Of a stretch of DNA of 64,000 nucleotides, positions 42,846-54,655 are shown piece after piece. The first letter of the stretch is position 1; every line of letters starts with the position of its first letter. The DNA is from Blastomussa wellsi (lineage: Eukaryota; Cnidaria; Anthozoa; Scleractinia; Plerogyridae): contig OX393562.1 of assembly GCA_947652115.1 (NCBI GenBank), positions 12,909,001 through 12,973,000 on the forward strand. The letters run 5' to 3'. A model generated the notes under the pieces. That model searched no databases. It had not been told where the DNA came from and was given only the letters and a program-made list of their open reading frames with translations. The translations under genes were made by a program, and so were the position numbers.

Positions 42846-45820
42846 CTGTAAAAGAAAGGATAGAATCGTCATCATCCATTAATGATTATTCGTACCCCAA
42901 GCATTGTTTATGTGTCAACAACTTGAATAGAATAGGGCTGGTGTTCACTGCGCAGGACCGCAAACCTAAGTCTGAACCTAAGGATCAAGTGAATAAGAAG
43001 ATAGAAAACATGACATCCACACGGGCAAAAGAATATTGTTGTCACAGGCGTACGGGCCGGGGGAGCTCCGCAGCCCCCCCCCCCCCCCCCAAATTCTTCT
43101 CAAAATGACGGAAATCGTCTAAATACTAGTTTACTAAGGAAGAAACTCCCCAAAGAGGTGATACTAAACCAAAACACGGGAAAATTGAGATGGATTACAA
43201 ATGACCAATTCCAAAGATTTAGCCTAAAGTTTTTAAAATGCAAAACGAAGAAGCTAAGTTATGGTTCGCCTATTCCGTCGTGGAAGTGGACCATCATTTT
43301 TCAAGTTGACTGACCGTTTCCTGTATTTTAAGGGTAATCTGATTCATTACAAAAAATTACACAAAATTTCGTGAAGTAGTCTCCGCAAATTACGTGAATC
43401 ACACTGACCTTCTCGTGGCGAGATATCTTTAATCCTGACAGTGTGAACTTGAGGTTTAAGCACGGCAGCTGCTCTTGGGTTCGTCTTAGGCTGCACTACG
43501 CACTGGAACTCCAATCCACGGTCTGTCTGTTTAACATTCATCAGAATGATTGACAGCCCCTCTGTTTTGAGCCTCGTTAGGTACTCTGGGCAGGAATCGA
43601 TGCACTTTTCCAACACGCACGACGAAAAACGGGGGCTGCAATATGCTATTTTCGTCTTTGTTCCTGTTTCTAGAATTCTGTACCAATCTATGTCTTGCAC
43701 TGTTCCCTTTGAACCCTTGCCCCGGAATGGTTGACTCAGGTCAAGGTTTTGTCCAGCTGAGGCAATTAAACCTAAAACAAGGCAGGCAGAAGATTAATAA
43801 AGGCACAAATTGCTATATACGACACTTATTAGACCGTATTTCGGTCAATGGCCTTTCCATTCATGCAGTTGTTTAGAATTTTTTGGTAAGTTAATTCAGC
43901 AACCTTTGTTTCAAAACAGGAAACAACATAAAACACAAATCATAATTCTTGTCAATACTTACAATGCTTTGAAGAAGAGACAGTAACTTTATTGACAACC
44001 GGAGGTTTGTTTTCCTTTCTTTCTATGTGGCATGTGTAGGTTAATTCATCGTTCAAAATTAATTGTTCCACCAACAATGTTCCCCGAACTGGATTTGTGA
44101 TCTTGATACGCTGATCAAAACTTGTAATGTCATCATATGTCATACAGGCCAAGTGTTCGCCACAATAGGCGATGTGCTGTTTCTTACTTTCATCTTTTGT
44201 GAGAGAGACCTTCCAGATTAGCTCTTGGTAAGTTTTATTTTGGATAACTGTCTCTAGTCCAGGACATTTCAGCGCAATTTGCTCGTGGACGCATACCCTT
44301 TGACTTTTGACAGCTCGAGCACCTGATAAGAGAGAAAATACGTCCACTGAGTAATGACAAGTGGTTCAAAAAGATCAGTTATATTTTTAAATTTAGTAAT
44401 AAAAAACAGACCATCCCCCTCCCCTCCCCTCCTCGGGTGGCCCCACCTGACTCACAAGGGAAACCCCCCTTGAACTTTTAAAATTTGCATAGTACGCAGC
44501 AATAGTCCATTTTACAGTTCTGTGAAATGTAACCAGGCCTCTGTATGAAAGTGAGGGTCAGGGTGACCTTGTCATGATAGAGACCAGAAACTATTTAGCA
44601 TAACAACAAAACAATTTACATATAAAAAAGAAAGAGGGTTTGTATCTATGCAAGGTCACCTTCAGCCTCAATTCCACTCAAAGGCATGGTAACTAAGCAC
44701 AGAACTGTAAAATGGCCTATTGTTTCAGTTCAATCGTCAAAATTTGCAGGATGTTTAATTTTGGTCATTTATTCTCGAGAATTTTGAAACCATATTCATG
44801 CATTCACTGTTACAACGGAACAATATTTCAAATTTTATATTCACTGGGGTTGTCTTTCTTCCGATGGCAAAGCGTTAAATGGAAAAAAGTAGAAAACAAC
44901 TCAAACCTATAATCAAAGCTAATTTTTCCGCGATAAGTGTTTGTATTCAGAGACAGATGAAGCATAGCAAAACTGTCATGTGTCGGTAGAGCTGTTACTT
45001 CCTTAGGTACCGGGATCTAACCACAAACTGCACGTACAGCAACACTTCAGCTTGGTTCCGTCCATGTAATTGTCATTTATCCGACTTAGTCGTATCAACG
45101 GTAAAAAACTTAATCGATAAGCATTACAAGTGCGGTTGTTTGTCAACGCGCGCGTCCATTGTTAACATATAATAATAACTAAAGCGAGCTATAACATAAA
45201 GATGTGAAATGTAACAATTGCATTCACCTGTTTGCTTTTACGGTTAATATAATAAACTGTTGGGTCACCTCGCAGCTCTTACAAGGTCTCACCTGATTGG
45301 GGACCACCCTTCAGGTGAGACAAAAGAATAAACAATGGACCCTAGCCCAAACGATAAGGCTCCAACATCATCCCTGCCACTGAAATTTAGAAGTTATAGG
45401 AGCTGCGAGGCTACCGAAACTGTTGACGTAGATGCTAAATACGGTTTTAAAACATGAAAAGACCAAAATATGGCACTTCTCTCCAGTCACAATCAAATTT
45501 GTACGCTGATCTTTCTTGGTTCTTAATAACACTGAAGTGGAACGTATCACATCGATTACTAGTATCAGTGATATGGTGTGACAAGCCAATGAATTTGATA
45601 CCCTATATTTCAATCTGTTGTATTTTCAAACATAAAACGTTTGTTTTGATAAGAACAAAACTCAATAAAATAATTAAAACAATCTCAAAATTTATCATAA
45701 TAAACTGATCAACCAACCTGCACGCGCAGCTGATAAGGCAAAGAAGCCATAAATTAAAAGATAAATCTTGCCGATGGAGTATCTTTGTGGAACTTTGGTG
45801 GCGTACAGGCTAACAGCCAT
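42685..45820 (-). CDS. Two-Ig-domain surface protein, probably GPI-anchored, 4 exons
   Basis: Exons 45718-45820, 43963-44322, 43409-43771 and 42685-42845 join with phase-1 introns throughout, the usual pattern for extracellular Ig modules. Exon 1 encodes a signal peptide (hydrophobic IYLLIYGFFALSAARA). Exons 2 and 3 each encode one Ig-like V-type domain. The last exon has a Thr/Ser/Asn-rich stalk and ends in a hydrophobic segment (IWLLALSIAISLIIAQYGIS) with almost no cytoplasmic tail, so a GPI-attachment signal is likelier than a transmembrane receptor. Total about 308 residues. No specific family or ligand can be named. Such small Ig proteins in cnidarians are candidates for adhesion or self-recognition, which is inference only. 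Confidence 0.78.
43409..43771 (-). CDS. Ig gene exon 3, second Ig-like domain
   Basis: Encodes GQNLDLSQPFRGKG, the core IDWYRI, then LSIILMNVKQTDRGLEFQCV (E-to-F strand signature with D-x-G-x-x-x-C). The usual B-strand Cys appears to be missing. Several other Cys occur between the strands (CSPRFSSC, CIDSC). Acceptor GTTTTAG, donor GTCAGT. Confidence 0.8.
43963..44322 (-). CDS. Ig gene exon 2, first Ig-like domain
   Basis: The B-strand cysteine is in IALKCPG, the core Trp in LIWKV and the F-strand cysteine in LTYTCHIE. Extra cysteines (VCVHE, AYCGEHLAC) suggest additional disulfides. Acceptor TTATCAG, donor GTAAGT. Confidence 0.8.
44501..44722. repeat. 220-bp inverted-end element, copy 2
   Basis: Inverted relative of 431-650, sharing the TCCATTTTACAGTT ends and the GACCAGAAACTATTTAGCAT core. 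It lies in intron 1 of the Ig gene. Confidence 0.8.
45718..45820 (-). CDS. Ig gene exon 1, signal peptide
   Basis: ATG at 45818-45820. Encodes MAVSLYATKVPQRYSIGKIY then LLIYGFFALSAARA. Donor GTTGGT, phase 1. Confidence 0.75.
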
Positions 45821-46421
45821 AGTTTCTAGTCAGTTAGTTCGAAAAAGAATTGTCAGACTTGTGCTTCTGTGTTGAACGTGAATATGAATGTCGGAAGGCA
45901 CTGTCAGGTCAACTTTATAGCCTTCTGTTTCTGTTCTTAACTATTACAGAAGTGTGTATTTGGTTAAGGGGAAACTGCCGGATATATATTTAGGAAGGGA
46001 TTACGTCAATCTGGCAAGAACCTGCTTGGTAAGCAAGTTTTACAAATGACGAATTGGCACAGAGCCTTTCATACGAAAATAATTCCGAGATGGTCTTAAA
46101 AACTTCATGTCAACACCCCGTTCATATGGTCTCGGGTAACAGAGACAACCCTCCCGCGAGTTACTTTTCACTAACATGTTGAAACATTCCACCGACGGTT
46201 TATATGATCCCACCCGGTAGGCGAGTTGTGTCGTCTGCCAGGGACAACTTATTTTCATGGGAGAAATGAACCATCGAGAAACTGAAACTCGAATCCAAAC
46301 TCGATGGTTTGGGATTCCCCTTTTTCATATAAACACTTTGCAACTGCTTTGGCTCGGTCGCCTCGCCGGGACAGCTGATGGCGCGCCGAGTGTCACGTAC
46401 TGTCTCAAACTGTCCGAATTT

Positions 46422-46519
46422 TATAATTTGGTTTTATCAACTGGGTTGATAATGTCAATTGGCCACCGTAAAGAGATTCAAGTGCTGACGTTTCGAGCGT
46501 TAGCCCTTCGTCGGAGCGA
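46422..46519. repeat. 98-bp direct repeat, copy 1, with hammerhead-like core on minus strand
   Basis: Starts TATAATTTGGTTTTATCAAC. On the minus strand the end reads CCGACGA, a 4-bp hairpin, GAAA, then CGTC within 46483-46519. The second copy is at 47581-47678, same orientation. Confidence 0.7.
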
Positions 46520-47580
46520 AAGGTTCATAAACTCGGGCGGTGGGTTCATAAACGAAAGAAATTCAAAGGAAGAAGGATAACTGGTAATTTGAATATAACC
46601 AAGTAGAAACTCAGCCGACAGAGACAATTTTTGTCATATAAACGCTCGATAAAGTCGCCTCGGGTACCTGAGACGATATAACGGCATTCAATGTCTTTTC
46701 GGACGCAAGAAAGATTGTTGAATTGCAGGAACTTCACGTTTAATAGTGTTTATCGGCTTGCATTTTGAAACAAACACCGAAACTCCTATTGTAAATAAGA
46801 GGATTCGAGCTGTTTTACTGACAAATGTTACTTAAAAGCAAACAGTGGTCGACAGTACGTAACAGATCGTCTGTTTACACTAGAGTATATTTGTTTTCCC
46901 GGATGAATTCATAAATGTTTCCGAATTCATCGTCTTTAGGGTATCGGATTCATAGGCGTTTACACTTAATATTCCGTATTCGGATTCCCAACCGTTTACG
47001 CACATTGATACTGATAAATCTGGGAAAATTCATACGGGAACCACAAAGTTTGTTTGCTCGCATACACTCAACAAAATTCCCGGCACAGAGGAGTACAGAA
47101 TGGATACAACTGCACCAGAAAACCTTAGCTGTACAGATTATCAAGTAGAACCACTTCTTTGGTTGTTCCGTTCAGAGAAAAGTTCCTTGTATATTTAACG
47201 TGTGAAAAAAAAAACAGTTACGAAGAAAAATAGAAAAATACAGGGATTTTGGTAGGAGTCTGGTAGACGAACATACATGATCGCGACGGATAAATATCGG
47301 AATTAATTAAAAGAACTGTTTATACACTGTACAATATTGCGGATTCAACTGTATTCGGATGTAGCACGTTGGATGCCTTAGATCTCCGGACACGCGACCA
47401 AACCGGGTTGTTTTTATTTCGGATTCGCCCATGCACTTGTGTGTAAATGTAAATTTGGAATCCGACACTAAAACATCGCGGATTTGTCACGAATCCGGAA
47501 AAATTCCGTCTGATGTAAACGTGTAGAGGGGGTAAGTTTCTGAAGAAACTGTGGTGCTGCGTCGGTGGGAAGTATAACAA
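46520..47580. other. Spacer between the two 98-bp repeats
   Basis: No recognisable gene. If the repeats are terminal repeats of one element, this would be its non-autonomous body. Confidence 0.4.
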
Positions 47581-47678
47581 TATAATTTGGTTTTATCAAC
47601 TGGGTTGATAATGTCAATTGGCCACCGTAAAGAGATTTAATTGCTGACGTTTCGAGCGTTAGCCCTTCGTCGGAGCGA
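47581..47678. repeat. 98-bp direct repeat, copy 2
   Basis: Differs from copy 1 at only two or three bases (TTTAAT for TTCAAG). It begins 1,159 bp downstream of copy 1, with no coding frame between the copies. Confidence 0.7.
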
Positions 47679-49008
47679 ATCCTGCATAAATCAATGTCTC
47701 TTTTATATTTGGGTACTGATTACAAAACAAACCAACATTCCTATTTTGTTCGGTAAGTATCTTTGGACATTAGGCCCTAAGAGTTTGTTGGACCTTATTC
47801 TCCTGAGAAAGCTGGTTCAATTTAGAAATAAATATTAAACAACTATTGTATATATTAATCTGAATATGCGTTCTTTTGTTTTATATGATTTGAGCGAAAA
47901 TGAGCTTATAAGTATAACAACGACGTGAGGTCAGTCAAGGTTGCTCGCCGATCGTCTAAATAACAATTATTCTGGCCAATGTCCAAGCAAAGGGTTTCTC
48001 CCTTGCGTTATATCCCCGCCAAAATTCGATTTTCACTTTCGATGTTCAGTTCACATTTTATGTTTTTTTTTTTTAATTTGTTGCTCTCGACTCGACATTA
48101 GAGTTTCACAATGCGACACTGAAGTTTGAAACTGCGACTATGTTTGTTAATGCGACATTCCCGTCACGCCATTCTTAAAAAAAAACATCAATACTGTCTA
48201 ACATGTCAGTCCATGAACATTATGACCCATTATGACACAGAGTCAGATTGTCCCGTGTGTAAAACTTCCCCATTTTACATTCCTCTTTTATCAGTAAATC
48301 AGTAAGTATACGTTTACAGTTCTTAAGAAAACAAACAACAGACATTCATCTCTAGACAGCAATGTTCTTTTTTTGATAAGCATTTCTAGATCTTTCCTCT
48401 ATCAGTCTTTTCAATCGGTCATGAGGTCTTCTCGTGATTTGAGATATGCACGCGCATCAATCCTGATTTAGAAACTGCAAATCATTGCCGACTAAACATT
48501 AAATATGAGTAACGTACATTGTTCGAATTGCAAACCAGAGCAGCTCTCGCATTTAACACTATGACACTTAGTATTTACTTTCTTACAGGGCAGCACCGCG
48601 CTAGATGACCTTTCAAAAGATTCCAGCTTAACTGCGAAACCTTCGGCTGAGCTCAATGACATTATTTTGAAAACAAGTTATTTAGAATAATATCCTTTTA
48701 TAACTTTTCATGGGTTAAAACAGACTGAAGGGTCACCGCGGTTTTGAGCCTTTATTAATTTTTAGGGACAATTTTAAACATTGTTGCGAGCGTGCTCATA
48801 ACGAGAAACTTGTTACAGTGGTCTGGGTTGTTTTTTCGAGAGTTCACCTGGCAGTTCCAACTCGAGAAATTGGCTTTCTTTACAAGCGCTAAAAGCTATA
48901 AACTCCTGAGGGCCCTAATTTTGAAATGAAACGACGTTTTTAGCCAATTCAGTTTTGACTCTCCTTGTAACATGCAAAATGTCAGGTCAAAAATATAGAA
49001 ACACATAC
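47679..49008. other. Unassigned AT-rich region
   Basis: No gene, RNA or clear repeat was recognised. Confidence 0.5.
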
Positions 49009-49087
49009 CACTCAAGAAGAAGAGCATTGTAGAGAATGCGAGTGTCGACCTTGCAAGCATTCTCAGGCTGCCAATTCTCAGATCCAT
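49009..49087 (-). CDS. Orphan signal-peptide exon, possible alternative first exon
   Basis: ATG at 49085-49087 encodes RMLARSTLAFSTMLFFLSG, a signal-peptide-like sequence. It ends at GTATGT in phase 1, the same phase as Ig gene exon 1. It could splice to the Ig domains 4.7 kb away or belong to a lost paralogue. No downstream exon of its own was found. Confidence 0.45.
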
Positions 49088-49440
49088 CCATCCACCATCA
49101 CAGCACGGGAATTCTAAACTAACTAATTTTTGAGCAACTGAGTTCGTCGTATTTAAAGCCTCAGATGACGAAATCGTTGTTTCGATACGACGCCAACCAT
49201 ATGTAAGGGACTTTCCCCGGCTGAAGCATTAGAAACTCACTGATGGAATCTGGCACACCTATTTTTTTAGCAAGCGAATATTCAGGAAATAATTTTGTCT
49301 TAATTTATAAAGTTTATTAGATAACAAGTTCAGATCACTGTATTTGCCATAAAAAGGGTCTAGGGCTTCAAATGTATTCCCACAGGCTGAGTTGGTCGCC
49401 TCCGAAGTTTTCAGTTTCTTCTTTTTCTGAATTTTTTCTG

Positions 49441-49764
49441 TTACTTGTCGCCCCCTTTAAACATCTGCCGTGCTCGTGTTTTGAGTAAAAGCAAAAGTTC
49501 ATTAGGAAATTCTAGTAAAAGCGTTGCCTCAACTTCCGCAGCTCTTTCGGGTCTGGTCTTTGCTCGTTTCCCGAACAGCATACCAGTAAAAGCTGCGTTT
49601 GAGAGAATGTCTGGTGACGTTAAATATGTTGATCTATACTGGGTCAATTGAAGATCTTTTGATATATTAAAAAATAAATCGTGAAACTGAAAGTTAATCA
49701 ATTTTTCACCGTCTTGATAGATCTGGTTTTGAGTACTTCGTCTAGAGCTGGGGGTAACACCCAT
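49441..49764 (-). CDS. Uncharacterised 107-codon frame
   Basis: A single open frame from MGVTPSSRRSTQNQIYQDGE to KGGDK-stop, charged and helix-prone near the end. I do not recognise a family, and no splice sites were needed. It abuts a retroelement remnant on the other strand, so it may be part of a mobile element or spurious. Confidence 0.3.
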   Translation of the reverse strand: MGVTPSSRRSTQNQIYQDGEKLINFQFHDLFFNISKDLQLTQYRSTYLTSPDILSNAAFTGMLFGKRAKTRPERAAEVEATLLLEFPNELLLLLKTRARQMFKGGDK

Positions 49765-49768
49765 TTTG

Positions 49769-49972
49769 GAGCATCATTACGTACTATGTAGCAAGCTTTT
49801 TGATAACATTGTCAGCGATCCAAATCATAAATTAAAAGCGCTTCTTCCACCAGGCTATGACAACTCACGTTACAACCTAAGACGACAGCGCCATTTTAAT
49901 ATGCCGAAGCTTTGTGCGAACAGAACAAGTAATACTTTTATGTACGCGATGTTGAAACAGTCCGGGCTGTAG
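49769..49972 (+). pseudogene. 3' remnant of a retrotransposon pol
   Basis: The end LLPPGYDNSRYNLRRQRHFN with the preceding LFDNIVSDPNHKLKA resembles the C-terminus often found after RT in invertebrate LINEs. An AT-rich tail follows. Only this piece remains. Confidence 0.55.
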
Positions 49973-50414
49973 TTTTATCCCAATTATATTCATATTTTAT
50001 ATTCTAACACAAATACATAATATAGAATTTTTAATATTTTTTTTAAATAATTAGTTTTTACTTATTATTTAGGATTCATTTGTAATTTTTAAGTATTGTA
50101 AAGTTTTTTTAAATAATTGCGTAATACACCTGATTTTGGAAAGGGCCGATCGATCAATGTGCCTTTTAAAATTTACCTGGTCAAAATTTCATTGTAGCTG
50201 TTTCCCGTTTCTTTTATGATTTTTTTTCAGTTTATGACATAGCAGAGTAATAAACTGCACGGTCAGTGATAAGTGTATAGTCCAAGGGACACTGAGTAGC
50301 TTAATCTTTTCAAAACAACCACACAGCTAGAAACAAAGACGTAATTTTAGTAGAACAATAGAACAATAAACGAAACAGAAATTAGGTTCCCCTTTTCGTT
50401 CACGGGTCACCGCG

Positions 50415-51243
50415 CAGGGTTTTCAACTGTTTTGTAAAGTAGCGGGCATACCTATGAAAGCACCGGACGTGAATTTGTTCTTGGCGCCTTAAGGCGTCTT
50501 GCGAGCGCCGAAGGCGCAAGCACCTAGGGGGGTCTGGGGGCATGTTCCCCCAGGAAATTTTTAAAATAGAATACTCAGAAACGCCATTTCCAGCGTTTCT
50601 GGAACCAAGGAAACAGTTTCCTAGGCAATGCTGGCGTTCACTAAAATTCTCTTTAAAAAGTAAATTATTGAATGAAAATGGTCAGATGGTAGGGGGAGGG
50701 GAGGGGAGAATGGCAACAACAGAATTTTCATTGGCTGATCATTGCGAATTTATTTGATTTTCAAAAAAGGAGAAAATTGCCATTTTTACTGCTTACAGCG
50801 TCAGTACAGTGAAACACTCATTCAGAATAATCATGCCCTTCAACTTACCTTGTTTTCTCTTGGCCTTCGGGAGGAAAAACTCGCTTATCCTCTTCATTCT
50901 TTCAACAGTTTGAATAACACGAGTTGCGTGTTTTACCTGGGGATTTCCCTCAAGACTTGGCCGAGCAGGAATGAGAACGAAATAGTCACTTCAATTCCGT
51001 TTAAATGAAGATGGAAAACCAATAAAATATCCCGCTCAATAAGCAAAGGAAAAAGAGTTATGTGGCCGTTGTGAAGAATGTAATTGATTATTCTGTTATC
51101 CTCTAGTCAGTATGTTCATGAGATGCCGTAGTAAGAAAAATATATAATACAGTAGTAAAAAAAAATCGCCAATATTGATCTCAAAGTACCGGACGTGGAA
51201 TGGCAAAGAAACGTCCGGCCTCCGGCCTCAAATGAAAACCCTG
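50415..51243. mobile_element. 829-bp hAT-like non-autonomous element
   Basis: Ends CAGGGTTTTCA / TGAAAACCCTG, with interior ACCGGACGTG-type repeats near both ends. GGTCAC occurs near both boundaries, but no exact 8-bp target duplication is visible. No transposase. Confidence 0.6.
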
Positions 51244-51250
51244 GGTCACT

Positions 51251-51325
51251 CACGTGCAAGTCAATTGTGTTCACTTCAAACGTAATGTTCGACGAGTTGG
51301 CTTCACCGAAAGGTCTCTGATGAGT
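51251..51325 (-). CDS. Isolated candidate exon
   Basis: Twenty-five open codons between acceptor CCGCCAG and donor GTGAGT, including PFGEANSSNITFEVNTIDLH. No neighbouring exon was identified, so this may be chance. Confidence 0.25.
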
Positions 51326-52459
51326 CTCCTGGCGGAGACGAAACATGCGTGTCAGACTAATCACGAAAAGACGAAAAAATTAACGCTGTGGCTAAATGCC
51401 CGGTAGCCGGGCACGGTCTAAAATGGGCTATACTGTTCCCAGCAGTCGGAAATTTTCACAGATTTTCCATTGAAAGGCTCTTTCAAACTTCTTGAAAGTA
51501 TTAGATGTTTCTCTAGAAATTTAGAGCGATTCCAAAAAATATGTTCGTTTTCTAGTTGCGAAATATCCTAACTTGAGCATACGACAGGATTGCTACGTAC
51601 TCGATTCGACTCGATGTTGCTTACACCGGCAGTTAGAAATATTCGCCGAATTCCTACAAAAAGCCTCACTGAAATATATTGAAAATATTTGATGGTTGCT
51701 TGGAAATGCTAAGCGATTCTAAAGTTCTCGACAGTTTTTCTTTTTACTGCGTTGTTTGCATATAAGACATCATTGTTTTTATTAACGCATATTAAATAAT
51801 TTCCGCTTTTGGTCATATATGAGCACTGTCAGTGAAATTTGGTCTGACACTTCAGACTAAGTGAAATTGAAAGAGATGACGTTTGTCACTTTTGGGGATC
51901 CTGTCAGATCATCGAGGATCCATCTTTTTCACAGACTTCCAAATAAAATTGGATCTGAAAAGCTGTAACAGGTGGCAGGTGCCTCTCGAGTTTGTTAATC
52001 TCCAGAGTCAAAAGAACCAAAAATCAGAAAACGATGTTTGTAGACATATGCTAATGTAGGATGTTTGTAGATTTGTACGTCCACGTGGTCACTCATGGCT
52101 GCTGTACGGTCAGCTGAGATATCAGTAACCGTCCGAGTAATTAAACAAAGAATAAAATATTATATTCTATTACTAGTGGTAATCAAAGATTAGGAGTGCG
52201 TTCGACGACTTCGATTCGCTCGGCTTCATTTTGACTTGGTTTCCCCAAATTCACGCTTTCTTTAATGCTGAAATCAACATTTTTAAATGTCAGTATGAAA
52301 CTCTTAACATAATTGTACAGTGTAGTTCATGAACATGATTTTTCCGATTTCTTCATACAAATACAATGTTTGAAATTTTTTCATTGCGTGACACCGCTAT
52401 TCACGAATATTAAACAAAGTTGCAGTCATGTTCAGTGTTAAGAAAACAGCAGACTGTGG

Positions 52460-52555
52460 ACTGCATAGAAGTCCTACGCAGGCGTTATTAGGGGATTGCG
52501 TTACACTTGTAAAGCAACCCCCGAATAACGGCTGCGCAGAAGACTATGGACTGCA
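52460..52555. repeat. Foldback MITE inside repeat copy 1
   Basis: Arms with GCAGGCGTTATTAGGGG and CCCCCGAATAACGGCTGCGC. Same family as 24774-24848. Confidence 0.7.
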
Positions 52556-53081
52556 CTGATTAATTGTCAGCCAAAACATTAAAAAATCGGCAAGCAGTAG
52601 CAGTAGCCAAATTATCACAAACCTCAAGACGAGATTGACAAAAATCATTTCTTTGTCGCCCAACAAATGTAAACAAATTAACGCAGCAAACGCACATGCA
52701 AGCCCAAATGCAAACATAAAATTCGCGACTGTCATGGCACCGATCGAAATCTGCTGTTATATATTCGCACCAAGAGTTTTACAATCGTCGCTACAAGGTT
52801 CTTCTTGGATAACAATAAGGCTGATTTGAACAGTACAGCGTCACAACTCTGTACGCGGACAGAAGTTGAATCCCCAATGAAAAGCAGCTGAGTTTTACAA
52901 TTCGATGTGCGGTTTCTTGGGCGAATTGCCGCATCGGTTTCTTAGAAAACACACCAGCAGTAGGCAGGCTTCTGATGTTCTGATAAGTAGCTTCAATCAT
53001 CTTTGCAAGTGATAGCCAAAATAAACCAAATTCAACTGCAAAAAAAGCTCGACAAAATCGAAAAACACTGGAAGAAACTTA

Positions 53082-53281
53082 GCCTGCGTAGCCGGCTGGA
53101 TTTGAGGGTGCGAGCTACTCACTCAGCATTCTCTCCACGGTTTTGCCGCTCCGATGAAGGCCTAGGCTCGATTTCCGCCGCTCTTCGTTCCTCCCCGAAC
53201 AGCGGCTGGTAATCGAGCCTAACGACGGCCTCCCAAAAACAAAAGCACTTCGCCGCGAATACCGCCAGCTACGCAGGCTAG
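53082..53281. mobile_element. 200-bp TAGCCTGCG-type MITE inside repeat copy 1
   Basis: TAGCCTGCGTAGCCGGC is mirrored by GCCAGCTACGCAGGCTA. The matching place in copy 2 (about 60460) is uninterrupted. Confidence 0.75.
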
Positions 53282-53443
53282 AAGGCCGGACTCGCAAACA
53301 AAAAAGCGACGCGACAAGCATGGACATGACGTCATTCGGCCCTGATAAATTTTGTTGGGGGGACCAATTTGGTGTCCACAGATTCATAGGAAATCTCGAT
53401 TTCCTTCCAATACAGGATTAGAAATGCGTTCTATCGAACGCAA

Positions 53444-54324
53444 AAAAAACGTGTAGTTTATATTATATGAATATGAAATATATATTAACTAATGAGTCCC
53501 GATTTCTCTCGATCGACTCGAACCAAACTCGTTTAACTCGGGGCTTGTCTGGCTCTCTTCGCTCGCGTATCTTTTCTTCGCATGCCCCATTATTTGAGAA
53601 CCTGGAACAGGCTACGGATTTGCTTCAATCCCTCTCCGTTCTCTCGAAGAAAGTTTTGGGCTTGGAGGTATTTGAGAAATCAGGATTTCAATGTAGCTGG
53701 CGAGACAGAGACGAGCGGGAACGATTACGCTTGTGGCTTTGATTTGAATAAGGAGTGAAACTAACCTGTCAAGCTGCAGATTATTAAAGCGTGACATGTA
53801 AACTTGACCCAATTTTTTGTGCAACTCGCCTAAACAAATCCATCGTGACAGAGTTTGTTGTCATTCGATAGTGTTTACCGTCGGTTAGCCTGTACTCAAT
53901 TCAGAATTGGTCGGATACGTATTAAATGAGGCGAACCCAAAATAATATAGTTTCGCTGGCCAAAGGGTTTTTCCCTTCTTCTAAACGTTCTGATTGGTTT
54001 TCGCCTGTTTGTCACATCAATTCGTTCACGATCACATGACCGTCCAACCTCTAAAATAGTATTGGGCACCCACCGATTCTCGCCTGTCATGTAAGCACTA
54101 TTTATGTGTCAAATGTTCTTGACACAATCAATATTGTAAATACTATGAATAGGAACATAAACAATAGTATGTAAACGTCCAATTTGTCTGGGGACAAGTC
54201 GTCTGACATTCGTTTTGCCCCCCCCCCCCCTCCCCCACTAAAAATATAATGGTCCGTCCCCAATAAGGAGATGTCCGTACACAGGGAACCCGCACTCTAT
54301 ATTAGTTTTTATAACTAGTAGTAA
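53444..54324. other. Unassigned region between the two 1.26-kb repeats
   Basis: No gene recognised. A poly-C stretch lies near 54220-54232. Confidence 0.5.
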
Positions 54325-54578
54325 TCAAAAATTAGGAGTGCGTTCAACGATTTCGATTCACTTGGCTTCATTTCGATTTGGTTTCCAGAAATTCAAGCTT
54401 TCTTTAATACTGAAATCAACATTTTAAAAATCATTATGAAACTCTTAACATAACTGTGGTTGATGAACATGATTTTTCCGATTTATTCATACAAATACAA
54501 TATTTGGAGCTTTTTGCATTGCGTGACACCGCTATTCACAAATAACAAAGTTGCAGTCAGTGTTTCGAAAACCGCAGA

Positions 54579-54655
54579 TTTTGCCTCCACTACTCAACCG
54601 GTACACAGAAAACACCACAATTGTCAGATATGGGCGCGTGTGCCAGCCAAGCCAC
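54579..54655. repeat. Split direct repeat B2 (3' end of DIRS copy 2)
   Basis: 77 bp starting TTTTGCCTCCACTACTCAAC, identical as read to 55076-55152. Confidence 0.92.

Larger units (their letters stand above)
52185..53443. repeat. Approximately 1.26-kb repeat, copy 1 (not interrupted by DIRS)
   Basis: Begins GTGCGTTCGACGACTTCGAT and ends near GCGTTCTATCGAACGC. It matches 54325-54570 plus 60026-60770 in the same order. Two small foldback MITEs (52460-52555 and 53082-53281) are present here but absent from copy 2. The GCGTTCGA-like ends are inverted, suggesting a transposon rather than a segmental duplication. Confidence 0.75.
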
